A DNA stretch of 64,000 bases, taken from positions 25,900 to 89,899 of the forward strand of contig JAAOMT010000459.1 in NCBI GenBank assembly GCA_016748015.1, in the 5' to 3' direction. Position numbers and translations under genes: made by a program. Numbering within the stretch: the first letter of the stretch is position 1; every line of letters starts with the position of its first letter. This stretch comes from Geosiphon pyriformis (Eukaryota; Glomeromycota; Glomeromycetes; Archaeosporales; Geosiphonaceae). A model generated the notes under the pieces. That model saw only the letters and a list, made by a program, of their open reading frames with translations. It had not been told where the DNA came from and did no database searches. This document shows positions 24,475-34,037 of this stretch, piece after piece.

Positions 24475-24657
24475 TTAATTTGTATAATATACAAATATAA
24501 CTAATTATAATAATCAAATTATGCAATATTTTAAACTATATAATATTTAAAAATTTGTTAAAATATTTAGTAATTTAATAAAATATTTAAAAGTTTACTA
24601 AAATAATTAATAACTTATAGAAGTAATTTATAATTTGTTAAAATATACATATTGAAT
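24475..24657. other. Short A+T-rich spacer between head-to-head LINEs
   Basis: 183 bases between the truncated 5' end of LINE-2 and the 5' end of LINE-3. Nothing recognisable. Confidence 0.6.
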
Positions 24658-24797
24658 AAACTTCTTTCTCTTTTTTGTCCCAAATTCCTAAAAAAGAGTC
24701 AAAAGTTTTTTAAAAAAAGTTTTTTACAATTGAGTATGATAAATCTAAATCCTTTATTCTCAACTACAAGATTACTATTGGCTGTAGTATTGCTGTC

Positions 24798-26596
24798 ATG
24801 AAGAAGACTGCCAAAGTTTCTGGTTCTAGTAATGGTTTCAGACCTGTTTTCTCAAGGAAAAAAAGGAGGGGCAGCATTTTAGAAGATGGTTCTGGTGGTA
24901 GAAATATTGGTCTTAGTGTTCAAGATAATTGCTCATGGAGTTCAGAGACTGGTGACACCACTGAGTCTGAGAGTATTGATATGAAAGAGGAGTGTCTGGT
25001 TGAGGAAACCAGTTTCAATTATGGTGAAGGTGGTGCTCTTGCTGGAGGAGATCATGATTAAACACTTACAGGCTCAAAAGTTAAAACCAAGAAGGCATTG
25101 GGTAAACCATTGGGAAAGATTAACTTCTTACCAAGCAGTGATGATGATAATGTTCTTTTGGATGTCTCTCTAGTGCTTCTATCATCTGCAAAAAATCTGG
25201 TCAATGTTTCTGTTTAGAAATTTTTTGTGTTAAATATTGGGTTGGACACAGTGGTTGGAAAATTTTCTCGTGAAAAGCTTCTGGTGGTCAGAAATTTGTT
25301 TTTAAAGATCAATGGTTTTGGGGGGGCTTCTATCCTCTTAAAATTTGCTGGGATCATCAGAGCAATGTTCACTTCTCAATTGAGTTTAATGAAAGCTACC
25401 AAATTGGCTGCTGATGCGAAGATCTTGGTGAACACTGATCTCAAAAAATCATCTGGGCGTTCAGATCAGGCTGTGGTTTTAAAGAAAATTCCTGTTGGAA
25501 TCTCAACTGAGGCTGTGTGTGCTGTGCTATCTAGTTTTGGTGTGGTGGTGTTGATCAAAATGCAGTTAGTGGGTTTGTGGCAGAAGGCTGTTGTTGAATT
25601 TAGTAAGAGTAAACAGGCTGATTTAGTTGCAGTCTGCTGGTCTATTCTAATTGGGAAAGATGCTGTGTGTGTGGTCAGAACTGATCAAGACAAGGAATCA
25701 TGAGACTCGAGAGATCAACATAGGGCTTTGCTTTATACTCTACTAATGGGAACAACTGCACATGACATCTGGAATTATATTGGCTCTGTAGGTGGAAAAA
25801 CATGTGCAATAGATCATCATTCTGTTACATATGCTCAGGCCAGATGTGCTGTTGTTTGTTTTGATTTGGCCAATTTTTTGAATGCTGTTATGGGAACTAC
25901 TCTAGTTTTAAGGAGTGTGAATATATATTGGTCTCTTTTGGGTTTTTCTAAATGTGCTAAGTGTGGAAAATTGGGTCATATATCTTTGAACTGTGCTGTG
26001 GGTGAGAATATCTCCTCTGAGAAGCATTCTCGCAGACTCTTCTCAGACTTGAATAAAAACAGGCTGGCAACCATCTATGCCAAGCGTTCAGCTCTGATCA
26101 CTCATTCTGTTGCTTTTGGTGGGGTTTCTTGGGCGAAAATTGCTGGCAGAAATGTTTTTCCTTCTTTCTCTGTGCAAAAAGTATTGGTTAATTCTGGCTC
26201 TTTTTCAGAGATAAAGCCTACCATCTATGATACAAGTAATGTTAAGAAAAGGTTTGCTGTTTTGGAAAGCAGTCTTGCCAGCCTTGCAGGACAAATTGAT
26301 GAATTGGCTAAGAGATTGAACTCATTTATGCTGGCAGTTTCCCAGTCTAGCCCTGGATGTTAACTGCTGGTAATCTCCTATCACAGAATCAGGTGGGCAA
26401 TGTAGTGATGGGAGAGGGTTTGGGTGAGGCCAATAGTGGTGAGACTGTTACGACTTTGAACTTTTCTGCTTCTACTAAAGTGAAAAGATTGGAAAGCATG
26501 TTGAAAGAACTTTCTGCCTCAGTTCTAAGTCTTACAGTGAGATTTGATGGTTCAATTTTGACTGGCAGTGCATCTCCCAAATTTTTTTCTCAATGA
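24798..26596 (+). pseudogene. LINE-3 ORF1 (RRM-like plus CCHC knuckle), near complete
   Basis: Best preserved ORF1 of the four. A basic start MKKTAKVSGSSNGF is followed by an acidic Ser/Glu-rich region, a helical block (25227-25450), and an RRM-like block with RNP2-like VVLKKIPVG (about 25470) and RNP1-like GLWQKAVVEF (about 25570). Next come LLYTLLMGTTAHD (25728) and an intact knuckle CAKCGKLGHISLNC (about 25950), then FGGVSWAKIAGRN and a helical tail to 26596. Stops at 25060-25062, 25216-25218, 25701-25703 and near 26360 break it. The one at 25701 is TGA where family members suggest Trp. Confidence 0.8.
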
Positions 26597-26610
26597 CCAG
26601 TCTAGTTTGA

Positions 26611-27777
26611 AAGATTGCCACATGCAATGTTAGGGGTATGAATAATCCTACAAAACAGGATGTTGTAATACGTTGGCATAAAGAGATAAACAATTTGATT
26701 TCTGTTGTTACTGAGACTAAGTTGAGGGGCAAAATTTGCCCATGGATCATAAATAAATTTGATGGTGTTCAGGTTTTCACCTCTGGTTTGAACTCTGGTC
26801 ATTTGGGTTCTGGTGTTGCAATTATCATGGACATTTTTTTGGTAAGACATATATGTAAGGTTTCCAAGATTCTTGGTCATCTCTTTTCTCTCAAATTACT
26901 CTTCAAAAATAATCTTTCTGTGTCAATTTTGGGACTCTATGCTGGTGTGTTGTTGGTGGTTCAGTTCTCTCAAGCTGGTGAAATCAACTCTCTCATTGCA
27001 AAGGCAGTAAACAAGTCCTCCTTCATTATTTTGGGTGATGACTTTAACAAAGATGGATCCCAAAAGTGTGCAAGCTTCAAAAAATGCTTTGATTTGGGTT
27101 TAGTTGATTCTCTAAAGGGAAGTTTATTTGTTAAGACACTTACGTGAACTAATTCTCGTGGTGTCACTAAAGCTCTCAACTATGTTCTTGTTTCTTTGAG
27201 TTTGGTCAATGCTGTAACAAATAGTAGTGTGGTCGATGTTGAGGAATATTTTGATACTGACCACAAAACTGTATCTGCTTCCATGGGTTTGAGTGGTTTG
27301 TTCGATGTCTGTTTAAGTTTAATACACAAGCAAGCAAATAAGGATTATTGAAAGTTTGATGTTAAAAGTGCGGATGTAGTAAAATAGGGTGAGTTTAAAG
27401 ATGCTACTGCGGCCAATGCTGCCATGTTTTTGGACAAATTTGAGGCTGTCAGGAAGTTCTCTGATTTGGATGCTATGTGGGATACTGTTTGCAAAGTGAT
27501 GGTTTTTTTAGCTAATGGTGCTTTCAAAAAGAAATGGTTTAAGGGTTATGATAAAGTGTTTACCAAAGAGTCTTTTAAGTTACATAACTTGGAGGTTTTG
27601 GTGTCAAAAATTGTCAAGACTTCTCGCGAAGCAGACTCCAGCAGGTTTGAGTCTCTATTAAAATACTGGGTTTCTATGAATAGTGACAAAGCTTCTGTTG
27701 TTTGTGATCTTGTGAGTTCTGGTGTAAGTTTCAATCATGTCCATTCTGCTCTTTATGGCATGAGAAGGTATTATCAT
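26611..27777 (+). pseudogene. LINE-3 ORF2, endonuclease part, cut by LTR insertion
   Basis: APE-type endonuclease: TCNVRGMNNPT (Asn of the active site, about 26618), SVVTETKL (catalytic Glu, about 26705), GSGVAIIMD, SILGLYAG, FIILGDDFNKDG (about 27030), and DTDHKTVSAS (about 27255). These catalytic motifs look intact. Internal stops at 27145-27147 (TGA), 27349-27351 (TGA) and 27385-27387 (TAG) probably each replaced Trp. The post-endonuclease linker (FKKKWFKGYDKVFTKESFKL) runs to RRYYHC at the insertion point. Confidence 0.8.
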
Positions 27778-28693
27778 TGTTACAAGTGATTATTTCTACT
27801 GTTGAATTAAATAACAAACCTGTAACTTGGTGCTCGAAAACTACTTCCATTGATGATGTCCTATGAGGGTTATATCTGAAGATTTTGTATCTGAAGGTGT
27901 GGTATCTGAAGGTGTTGTATCTGAAGGTTTTGATGGAGTTCTTTGTATAACAGACAGAGATTCAATAGTGTCAATAGTAGATATATCTTTCCAAAAGTTT
28001 TCCCAATTTCTTTCTCAGCGTGATGGCCAGATTTAGTCTGGCAGTCGTGCCTTTCTAGTAAGCTATCCAATAATATATAAAATCCTACTCTTATTTCTGG
28101 GTCTTTTACCAGGCTATCCTTGACATCAATAACTCAGTGCTTAATCTCTTAATCAATTAGTATACAACAACAAAATCAAAGAAAGAAAGAAAATAAAATA
28201 AAGAAAATAAATAAGAAAATAGAGAAAATAAGCCAAGACAATTTGGTACGTTAGTATCTCATCAATAGCCATGATCAAAAGCTATTGTTCCAGTGTGGTT
28301 AAGTATCAATTACTATCAACATAAAGTGTTGATAGTGAAGAGTAATTTTGAGATATGAAATATTTATTTATTTGATGATTTGTGTTTTGGACTAAGGATT
28401 CTGTCTTATTAATTCTGTCTTTTCTGTTTCTAATACTACTGCTATATATACATAATTGAGATTCTTCAATTTCTCGATTCTTTACAACAGAAATCCTGGA
28501 ATTCCTGGAATCCTGCAATTCCTATGAGAGGAATCCTAGAATTCTAAAATCTTGTAATTTCTCGTCAGGGAATCCTGAAATTCCTGGAATCCTGCAATTC
28601 CTGAAAAGAATCCTGCAATTTCACATTTACTACATCTACTTCTGATTGGCTAATAATTATGCTAATATATTTCCTATATTTCTATGAGTAACA
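27778..28693 (-). repeat. Gypsy-A 3' LTR
   Basis: 916 bp with termini TGTTAC...GTAACA, matching LTRs at 38617, 47648, 48689 and 52761. A TATA-like TATATATA at about 28443-28450 is placed for minus-strand transcription. A cluster of short GGAATCCTG/GGAATTCC words lies at about 28490-28620. The inner flank is the polypurine tract. Confidence 0.85.
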
Positions 28694-28708
28694 TTATTCT
28701 CACCTTTT
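28694..28708 (-). other. Gypsy-A polypurine tract
   Basis: On the minus strand AAAAGGTGAGAATAA directly precedes the 3' LTR. The equivalent in Gypsy-B is AAAAGGAGGGGATAA. In both, the TAA stop of the pol reading frame overlaps the first bases of the tract. Confidence 0.75.
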
Positions 28709-30660
28709 AATATTGAGCTTCATTAAAATTCAACTCATTTAATTCCCCCTCTTGAAGTATTTTCTGGATTTCATTTTCGAGAATTACTTGTGTTATTTGG
28801 GTCTGTAATTCTTCAAATTGAGTATTGGTGATCTTTCCCAATTGATTACTGGTAACCATATCTATTGCTTTGCTACACAATATTTCTAGTCTATTCTAAA
28901 ATGCTGTGTGTATTTGGTATATGGCTCAAGTCTGTGTGGCTAAATTGTTCTTTCCCACAAAATGTTCTAATTGTTGTAGTATTTTTTTGTTAAATAATTG
29001 CTTTGTTTTATCTGTATATAGATTCTGAATATTTATGTGTTGCCCCAAGTAAAAGTAACAATAATTTCTTAGAAATTGTTGTATTCATCAATTCTAAGTT
29101 TCTTTAGTCAGCTTTTGATATAGTGCCTCTTTTGTTGACTTTTTTATTGCTAATTTTACTTTTGCAATGATTTTGTCCACCGTATTTTCAGTTTTCTTCT
29201 TTGTTCTGAGTTGCAATGTCTTTCTAGTATCTTGATATCAAATGGTTTGTTGATTAATTGTAATCTCCATTTCCTGGTGTTGGATTAATTGAAAGAGTTG
29301 TTGTGCTAGTGAGTGAATATTGTCTGTAATTTCTATTTTTCTGATATTTCCTGTTGCGTCTACCATGTCTTTATATATTCTTTTGCTGAATTAATTTAAT
29401 GTATTGTTGTTGATAATAATGATTGGTTCCAGATCTCGTGGAATTTCATCTGGTTGGACTAGTATTCTCTGTACTCCTAATTGGGAAATATTACTGGTAG
29501 ATCGTAGTGTGATGTTGTGATATGGTTTTAGTTGATCTCCATGTGCTGCTTTGGTTAAAATTTTGTTATCTAATCTTAATTTGTAAGCTCCATTTCCTAG
29601 AATTTTTTCTATGTGAAATGGTTTGTCCTATTTGGGGTCAAATTTTCTACTCCATTGTTTTTTTGCTTTGGTACGATATAGTAATACTTTGTTTCCAATC
29701 TTGAATTCAACTGGTTTGTCTGGTAGTTGACTATTGTGTCTTTCTTTCTGTTTTTCTTGTGACTTTTAAATATTATTAACTGCTTTTCTTTGTTTGTTTT
29801 CCAATGTTTCTATTAAGTCATATGTTCTTTTCAGCAATGTTTCTTGAAAATTCTCTTTTGTTATTGGTTCAGCTGGATATGTATTAATTTCTCTCTCTAT
29901 TGGTAATGTTGCTGTTCTATTATATACTAATTTAAATGGTGTTGCTTGTGTAGTATCTTGCTTCATTGTCCGATAAGCAAATAATACTGATAGTATGAAC
30001 AAATCTCATTCATTCTGGTTTTCTTGGCTGAGTTTGACAATTGATTCACACAATGTTCTGTTGAATCTTTTGACTAATCCATTGGTTTGTGAATGGTATG
30101 ATGATGATAATAGTCTCTTAATTCTGAATCTTTGGCTTAATTCTGTTAATGTTCTGTTCACAAAATGAGTTTCTTGGTCTGATAATAATTCCTTTGGACA
30201 TCCATGTCAACAAATTAAATCTTGATAAACGAATTCAGCAACGGATTCTGCATCTGCTCTTTGAATTGCTTTTGCCTCTGGCCATTTAGTGAGATAGCCC
30301 ATGGCTACTGCTATATATCTGTTTCCTTTGCTGGTGATTGTTAATAGTCCAACTAAATCAATTCCAATCTGGTCAAATGGTTGTCCCACTTTGATTGGTC
30401 TTAACGGTTTACTGGATTTCATACCTCCTCTTTGCTAACAGGCATTACAATTTTGAACATATTGGATGATGTCTGGATACATTGATGACCAATAGTATCT
30501 TTTTCTGGTTTTTTTTATGGTTGCTTTTTTATGAAAATGTCCTGCTGTTGGATTTGAGTGCATGTTGAATAATATTGTCTCTTTTTCTGGCTCTGTAATT
30601 ACTCTGGTTGGTTGATCTGAATCTTTTCTATTTTTCTAATAAAGTATATTTTGGTGAGTA
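28704..30660 (-). pseudogene. Gypsy-A integrase and C-terminal extension, interrupted
   Basis: The integrase zinc-binding part has HSNPTAGHFHKK (about 30570) and NCNAC (about 30450). Catalytic core: GIDLVGLL (first Asp, about 30350), LLSDQETHFV (second Asp, about 30180), and QTNGLVKRFNRT (about 30070). The last should be E-R/K-F, so the catalytic Glu has become Lys; Gypsy-B keeps Glu there. Downstream comes a C-terminal region with KKQWSRKFDPK, then about 230 further codons ending EAQY-stop at the polypurine tract. I do not recognise that extension. Several stops occur, for example within NCNAC-stop-QRGG. Confidence 0.8.
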
Positions 30661-30850
30661 ATAAAATATTTTGATTGTTGTTTGATACTTTTTCATTCTG
30701 TTTGAGATAAATTCTCCTTGAACTGTTGAGTGTTTATATAATGTTAAAGTTGTTGATATTTTTGTATGTTCATTTTTTGTTATATTTTTCGTTGGTATTG
30801 TTCTGGTTTTGTTATATTTTTGTGTTAAAATATTCTTAAATTTGTTTTAT

Positions 30851-31657
30851 TTATGACAAACCATTGGCATTTTCATTGTCTTTTCCTTTCTTATAGTGTA
30901 TAGTATAAGTATATCGTGATAGTGCCATTTTCCATTTGGACTGGTGGCCATCATCAAATTTTTGCTTTTGAAATGATGTTAACCCTTTATGATCTGTGTA
31001 TATATCAAACTTTTGGCTCAAGTATTCATTCCACTTCATAACTGCCCAATAGATTGCTAAATGTTCTAATTCAGGTGTTCCATAGTTCTTTTTGGCTGGT
31101 GTTAGACCTCAGCTGGTATATGCTACTGGATGTTTTCTGCCGTCTGGTCTCTTCTGAGATAGTACTGCTCCCAATGCTTGGCCAGATGCATTAGTGGTAA
31201 TGATGAATGGTTTGTTGTGATCTGGGTAGATCAGTACTAGAGCATAAATGAGCTTTCTTTTCAGAATATTAAAAGCTTCTTGTTGACTTTCTGTCCATTC
31301 ATATTTGGTATTCTTGATTTGCAGATTATTGAGTGGTTGAGCTATCTTTGAAAAGTTTTTTATAAAGCGTCGATAGTAGCTTGCGAATCCCAAGAATGAT
31401 TTCAATTCAGTCACATTGGTTGGTACTGGAAAGTTTTTTACTATCTCTATTTTCTCTGGATCCATTTTGATGCCATCTTTGCTGACTATATGTTCCAAGA
31501 ATTTTAGTTCTGTCTTGCCAAAGAAGCACTTTGTTGCATTTAACTTTAGTTCTGCTCTTCTCAGTCTTTTGAACACTTGTTGAAGATGAAGAAGATGATT
31601 ATCAAATGTTTTTGAGAATACATTGGTGTCATCCAAGTATATAACTACTGATTTCTA
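30851..31657 (-). pseudogene. Gypsy-A RT motif C region and RNase H, interrupted
   Basis: After an in-frame TAG at 31655-31657 the frame resumes KSVVIYLDDTNVFSKTF with the YLDD catalytic motif intact. The thumb/connection follows (FLGFASYYRRFIKNFSKIAQ), then RNase H IITTNASGQALGAVLSQ, where Asn replaces the expected catalytic Asp (about 31195). A TGA at 31109-31111 stops the frame. It resumes as GLTPAKKNYGTPELEHLA and FDIYTDHKGL (about 31005) to a stop at 30851. Confidence 0.85.
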
Positions 31658-33304
31658 CAATAAGCCAGTATAGACAATTTCCATTAGCCATTGGAAAGTG
31701 GCTGGTGCATTGATTAAACCGAATGACATTACTTCAAATTCAAAATTCCCTTCTCTCATGGTGAATGCCATTTTCTCTTTGTCAGCTGGATCCATGGCTA
31801 CTTGCCAGTAACCACTGTTCAAGTCTAATATTGAGAACCATTTGTTCCTGCCAAAAGCATCGAATAATTTTTGTATCCGTGGAATTGGATAGCTGTCTCC
31901 ACGAATTACACTATTGAGTTTCCTGTAGTTTACACTATTTTTTTTATGGACGAGTACCACTGGTGATAACCATGGGCTCATTAATGACTGAATTAACCCA
32001 TTGTCAAGCATTTGGTAGATCTCTTGATGGATGATTTCATGGCTGGCTAGTGGTACTTTGTATGCTTGCTGTTTGATAGGCATTGCATCTCTAGTATTAA
32101 TCTGATGCTGGATGATGTCAGTTTGGCCAAACTCATTTTCGCTGGCAAAGATGTTATTGAACTGGTTAAGCAACATCTTGAGTTGCATACATTGAAGTGG
32201 ATCTAAGTTTCCCATGTTTATTTGTTCCAATTGTTCTGGTTGGAGCAAATAACATTCACTTTGTCCATATATTGTTTGTGATGTGATATTGACATATCCA
32301 CAAAGTTGTAGAAAGTCTGGAATGAGATTTGGTGGTTGATCCTCCATTTCAGTATTCAAGTATCCAATAATAGTTCCAGCTGGTATTTCTATGACATTTT
32401 TTGTATTGTTGTAGATGGGAATTTTGATGTGGCTGTAATCTTTGGCTGGTATGTAGAGATTCATGAGTCTAACCTCTCCTGATTCACAAAGACTGGCTTC
32501 TGCTTTAAAAATTTGTGCTTGGTTTTTTCCCTTCCTTTCTATTGCTAGCATGTACTGATTATATGGTAAAATGAAAATAGCTTGACCGGTTGAGATAATT
32601 TCTCCTTGGTCAACAATTTTTTCTTCTGCCATATTAACTGGTACATCTATTTTACCCGTTGATCTGAATCCCTGTATTCCTCTCACTGTTATTCCTAATT
32701 CCTCCCTCTTTCCTACTGATACTAACTGAGCTATTTTAACCAGAGACAGGAATATTGCCTGTGCTATCTTTTCATTGGGCTCTATTATATAGGCCTTTTC
32801 TGAGTTATTTTGTAGCATAGCAATAATATTTCCTACATATCCCGTGTCAATTATTCCTCCTTTTATATTAATCTCTCTTTTTGCTAAACTACTCCTGGAT
32901 GCTAATTGAATTATTGTTGTTACCAGAATTTCTAGTGCTACTTTCAGATCAATGCAGGTGTGTGAATGTAGTTCCAATTTGATGGCTTTTGTTCCTGGAT
33001 ATCTTAGATCAAATCTTACATCAGTATCATGCATGTGTTCTGGCATAATACCTTTCCCATTGTTATTATACCATTTCAACTCTTGTTCCTTGGAGAGATC
33101 TGGTAGTGCAATGTATTGTTTATAGTTTAAATCGGAGTTTGAATTTGAGTTTGAATTATCTTTGTTGTCATTGCCATTTTGAACGGAGCTGGAACCAGTG
33201 TTTTCGTCATCATCGTCAAAGTCTAGATCACAATTGATCAGCAATTCTAATTCTAATGCACAGCTGTTAATTGGTTCTTCTTCTTCAGAGATCATGTAGA
33301 TCAT
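31655..33304 (-). CDS. Gypsy-A pol N-terminal frame: dUTPase-like domain plus RT, 549 codons
   Basis: Longest ORF in the window. The start MIYMISEEEEPINSC leads an acidic Asp/Asn/Ser-rich stretch. A trimeric-dUTPase-like domain follows at about residues 90-220: DVRFDL (weak motif 1), ASRSSLAKREI (motif 2), GGIIDTGYVGN (motif 3), NEKIAQAIF (motif 4) and RGIQGFRSTGK (motif 5). About 130 residues with an unassigned beta-rich character (HIKIPIYNNTKNVIEIPAGT) come next, and RT fingers and palm from about residue 395 (LIQSLMSPWLSPVVLV, FSILDLNSGYWQVAM, MSFGLINAPATFQWLM). Between VHKKN and the following YRKL, six codons present in Gypsy-B (GKICFC) are missing. The frame ends at a TAG just before the YLDD motif, so RT is split. 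Confidence 0.85.
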   Translation of the reverse strand: MIYMISEEEEPINSCALELELLINCDLDFDDDDENTGSSSVQNGNDNKDNSNSNSNSDLNYKQYIALPDLSKEQELKWYNNNGKGIMPEHMHDTDVRFDLRYPGTKAIKLELHSHTCIDLKVALEILVTTIIQLASRSSLAKREINIKGGIIDTGYVGNIIAMLQNNSEKAYIIEPNEKIAQAIFLSLVKIAQLVSVGKREELGITVRGIQGFRSTGKIDVPVNMAEEKIVDQGEIISTGQAIFILPYNQYMLAIERKGKNQAQIFKAEASLCESGEVRLMNLYIPAKDYSHIKIPIYNNTKNVIEIPAGTIIGYLNTEMEDQPPNLIPDFLQLCGYVNITSQTIYGQSECYLLQPEQLEQINMGNLDPLQCMQLKMLLNQFNNIFASENEFGQTDIIQHQINTRDAMPIKQQAYKVPLASHEIIHQEIYQMLDNGLIQSLMSPWLSPVVLVHKKNSVNYRKLNSVIRGDSYPIPRIQKLFDAFGRNKWFSILDLNSGYWQVAMDPADKEKMAFTMREGNFEFEVMSFGLINAPATFQWLMEIVYTGLL

Positions 33305-33308
33305 GCGT

Positions 33309-34033
33309 TGTTACGGGATGGTTTTCTTGTTATATTTAATTGCTGATATCCCGCTTTAATTGCAATCAGTCTTTCGTGAGTTCCTCAATTCTATTTGTGT
33401 GATAATGTCACTGTTACACTGAAGGCTTTCTTTTTACTGTTGCGATGTAAGTTATTCTTTAATTCTTGATTGTTGTGTGTGTTTATGTACTCCTTCTCAG
33501 AGGCTGAACTGAAATCTACCCACTGTCTGGGGTCTTCTTTGAGGCTATCCTTGCAATTGCCTGATGTGTTTCTNNNNNNNNNNNNNNNNNNNNNNNNNNN
33601 NNNNNNNNNNNNNNNNNNNNNNNNNNNNNNNNNNNNNNNNNNNNNNNNNNNNNNNNNNNNNNNNNNNNNNNNNNNNNNNNNNNNNNNNNNNNNNNNNNNN
33701 NNNNNNNNNNNNNNNNNNNNNNNNNNNNNNNNNNNNNNNNNNNNNNNNNNNNNNNNNNNNNNNNNNNNNNNNNNNNNNNNNNNNNNNNNNNNNNNNNNNN
33801 NNNNNNNNNNNNNNNNNNNNNNNNNNNNNNNNNNNNNNNNNNNNNNNNNNNNNNNTGCTGCTATCACCAGTTGGTGTTGGCTGCTATTGTGAACTGGTGC
33901 TTGCCACTATCGCGAGATGGTGTTTGCTACTATGTTAATCATTACCTTTCTAAGATTATTACTGTGCTATATTATGATTGAATAGTTTGTATTATTTTTA
34001 TGATTCTTTTTGCTAAATTCTTAAACCATAACA
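33309..34033 (-). repeat. Solo LTR of a second family (LTR2-A), with assembly gap
   Basis: TGTTACGG...CATAACA termini, flanked by a perfect 4-bp duplication GCGT at 33305-33308 and 34034-34037. In Gypsy-B the same site is uninterrupted, confirming an insertion. It is the reverse complement of the copy at 37177-38051. Orientation is taken from the TATA box in that copy. The run of N lies inside it. Confidence 0.9.
33574..33855. other. Assembly gap (282 N)
   Basis: Unknown bases inside LTR2-A. The intact sister copy has 432 bases (37355-37786) between the same two anchor sequences, so the gap length given is probably too short. Confidence 0.95.
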
Positions 34034-34037
34034 GCGT

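Larger units (their letters stand above)
24658..27777 (+). mobile_element. LINE-3: plus-strand copy, interrupted by Gypsy-A LTR
   Basis: Starts with AAACTTCTTTCTC as in LINE-1, then a 5' UTR and ORF1 from the ATG at 24798. The ORF2 endonuclease follows, and the copy stops abruptly at 27777, inside the segment between endonuclease and RT, where the terminal TGTTAC of a Gypsy LTR begins. The rest of the element is not found elsewhere in the window. Confidence 0.85.

Noticed and set aside
28488-28625. CRISPR-like array of short repeats
   Set aside because: The units are degenerate, contiguous, lie inside every LTR of the family and have no unique spacers; the genome is eukaryotic.
30851-33304. 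Stops between pol parts of Gypsy-A as programmed frameshifting or recoding
   Set aside because: The stops are numerous and mostly not shared with Gypsy-B, which fits decay; only the TAG before YLDD is shared and it is kept as a separate finding.
33391-33938. Three ORFs of 124-158 residues running through the N gap
   Set aside because: They are open only because unknown bases contain no stops; the readable parts are LTR2 sequence.
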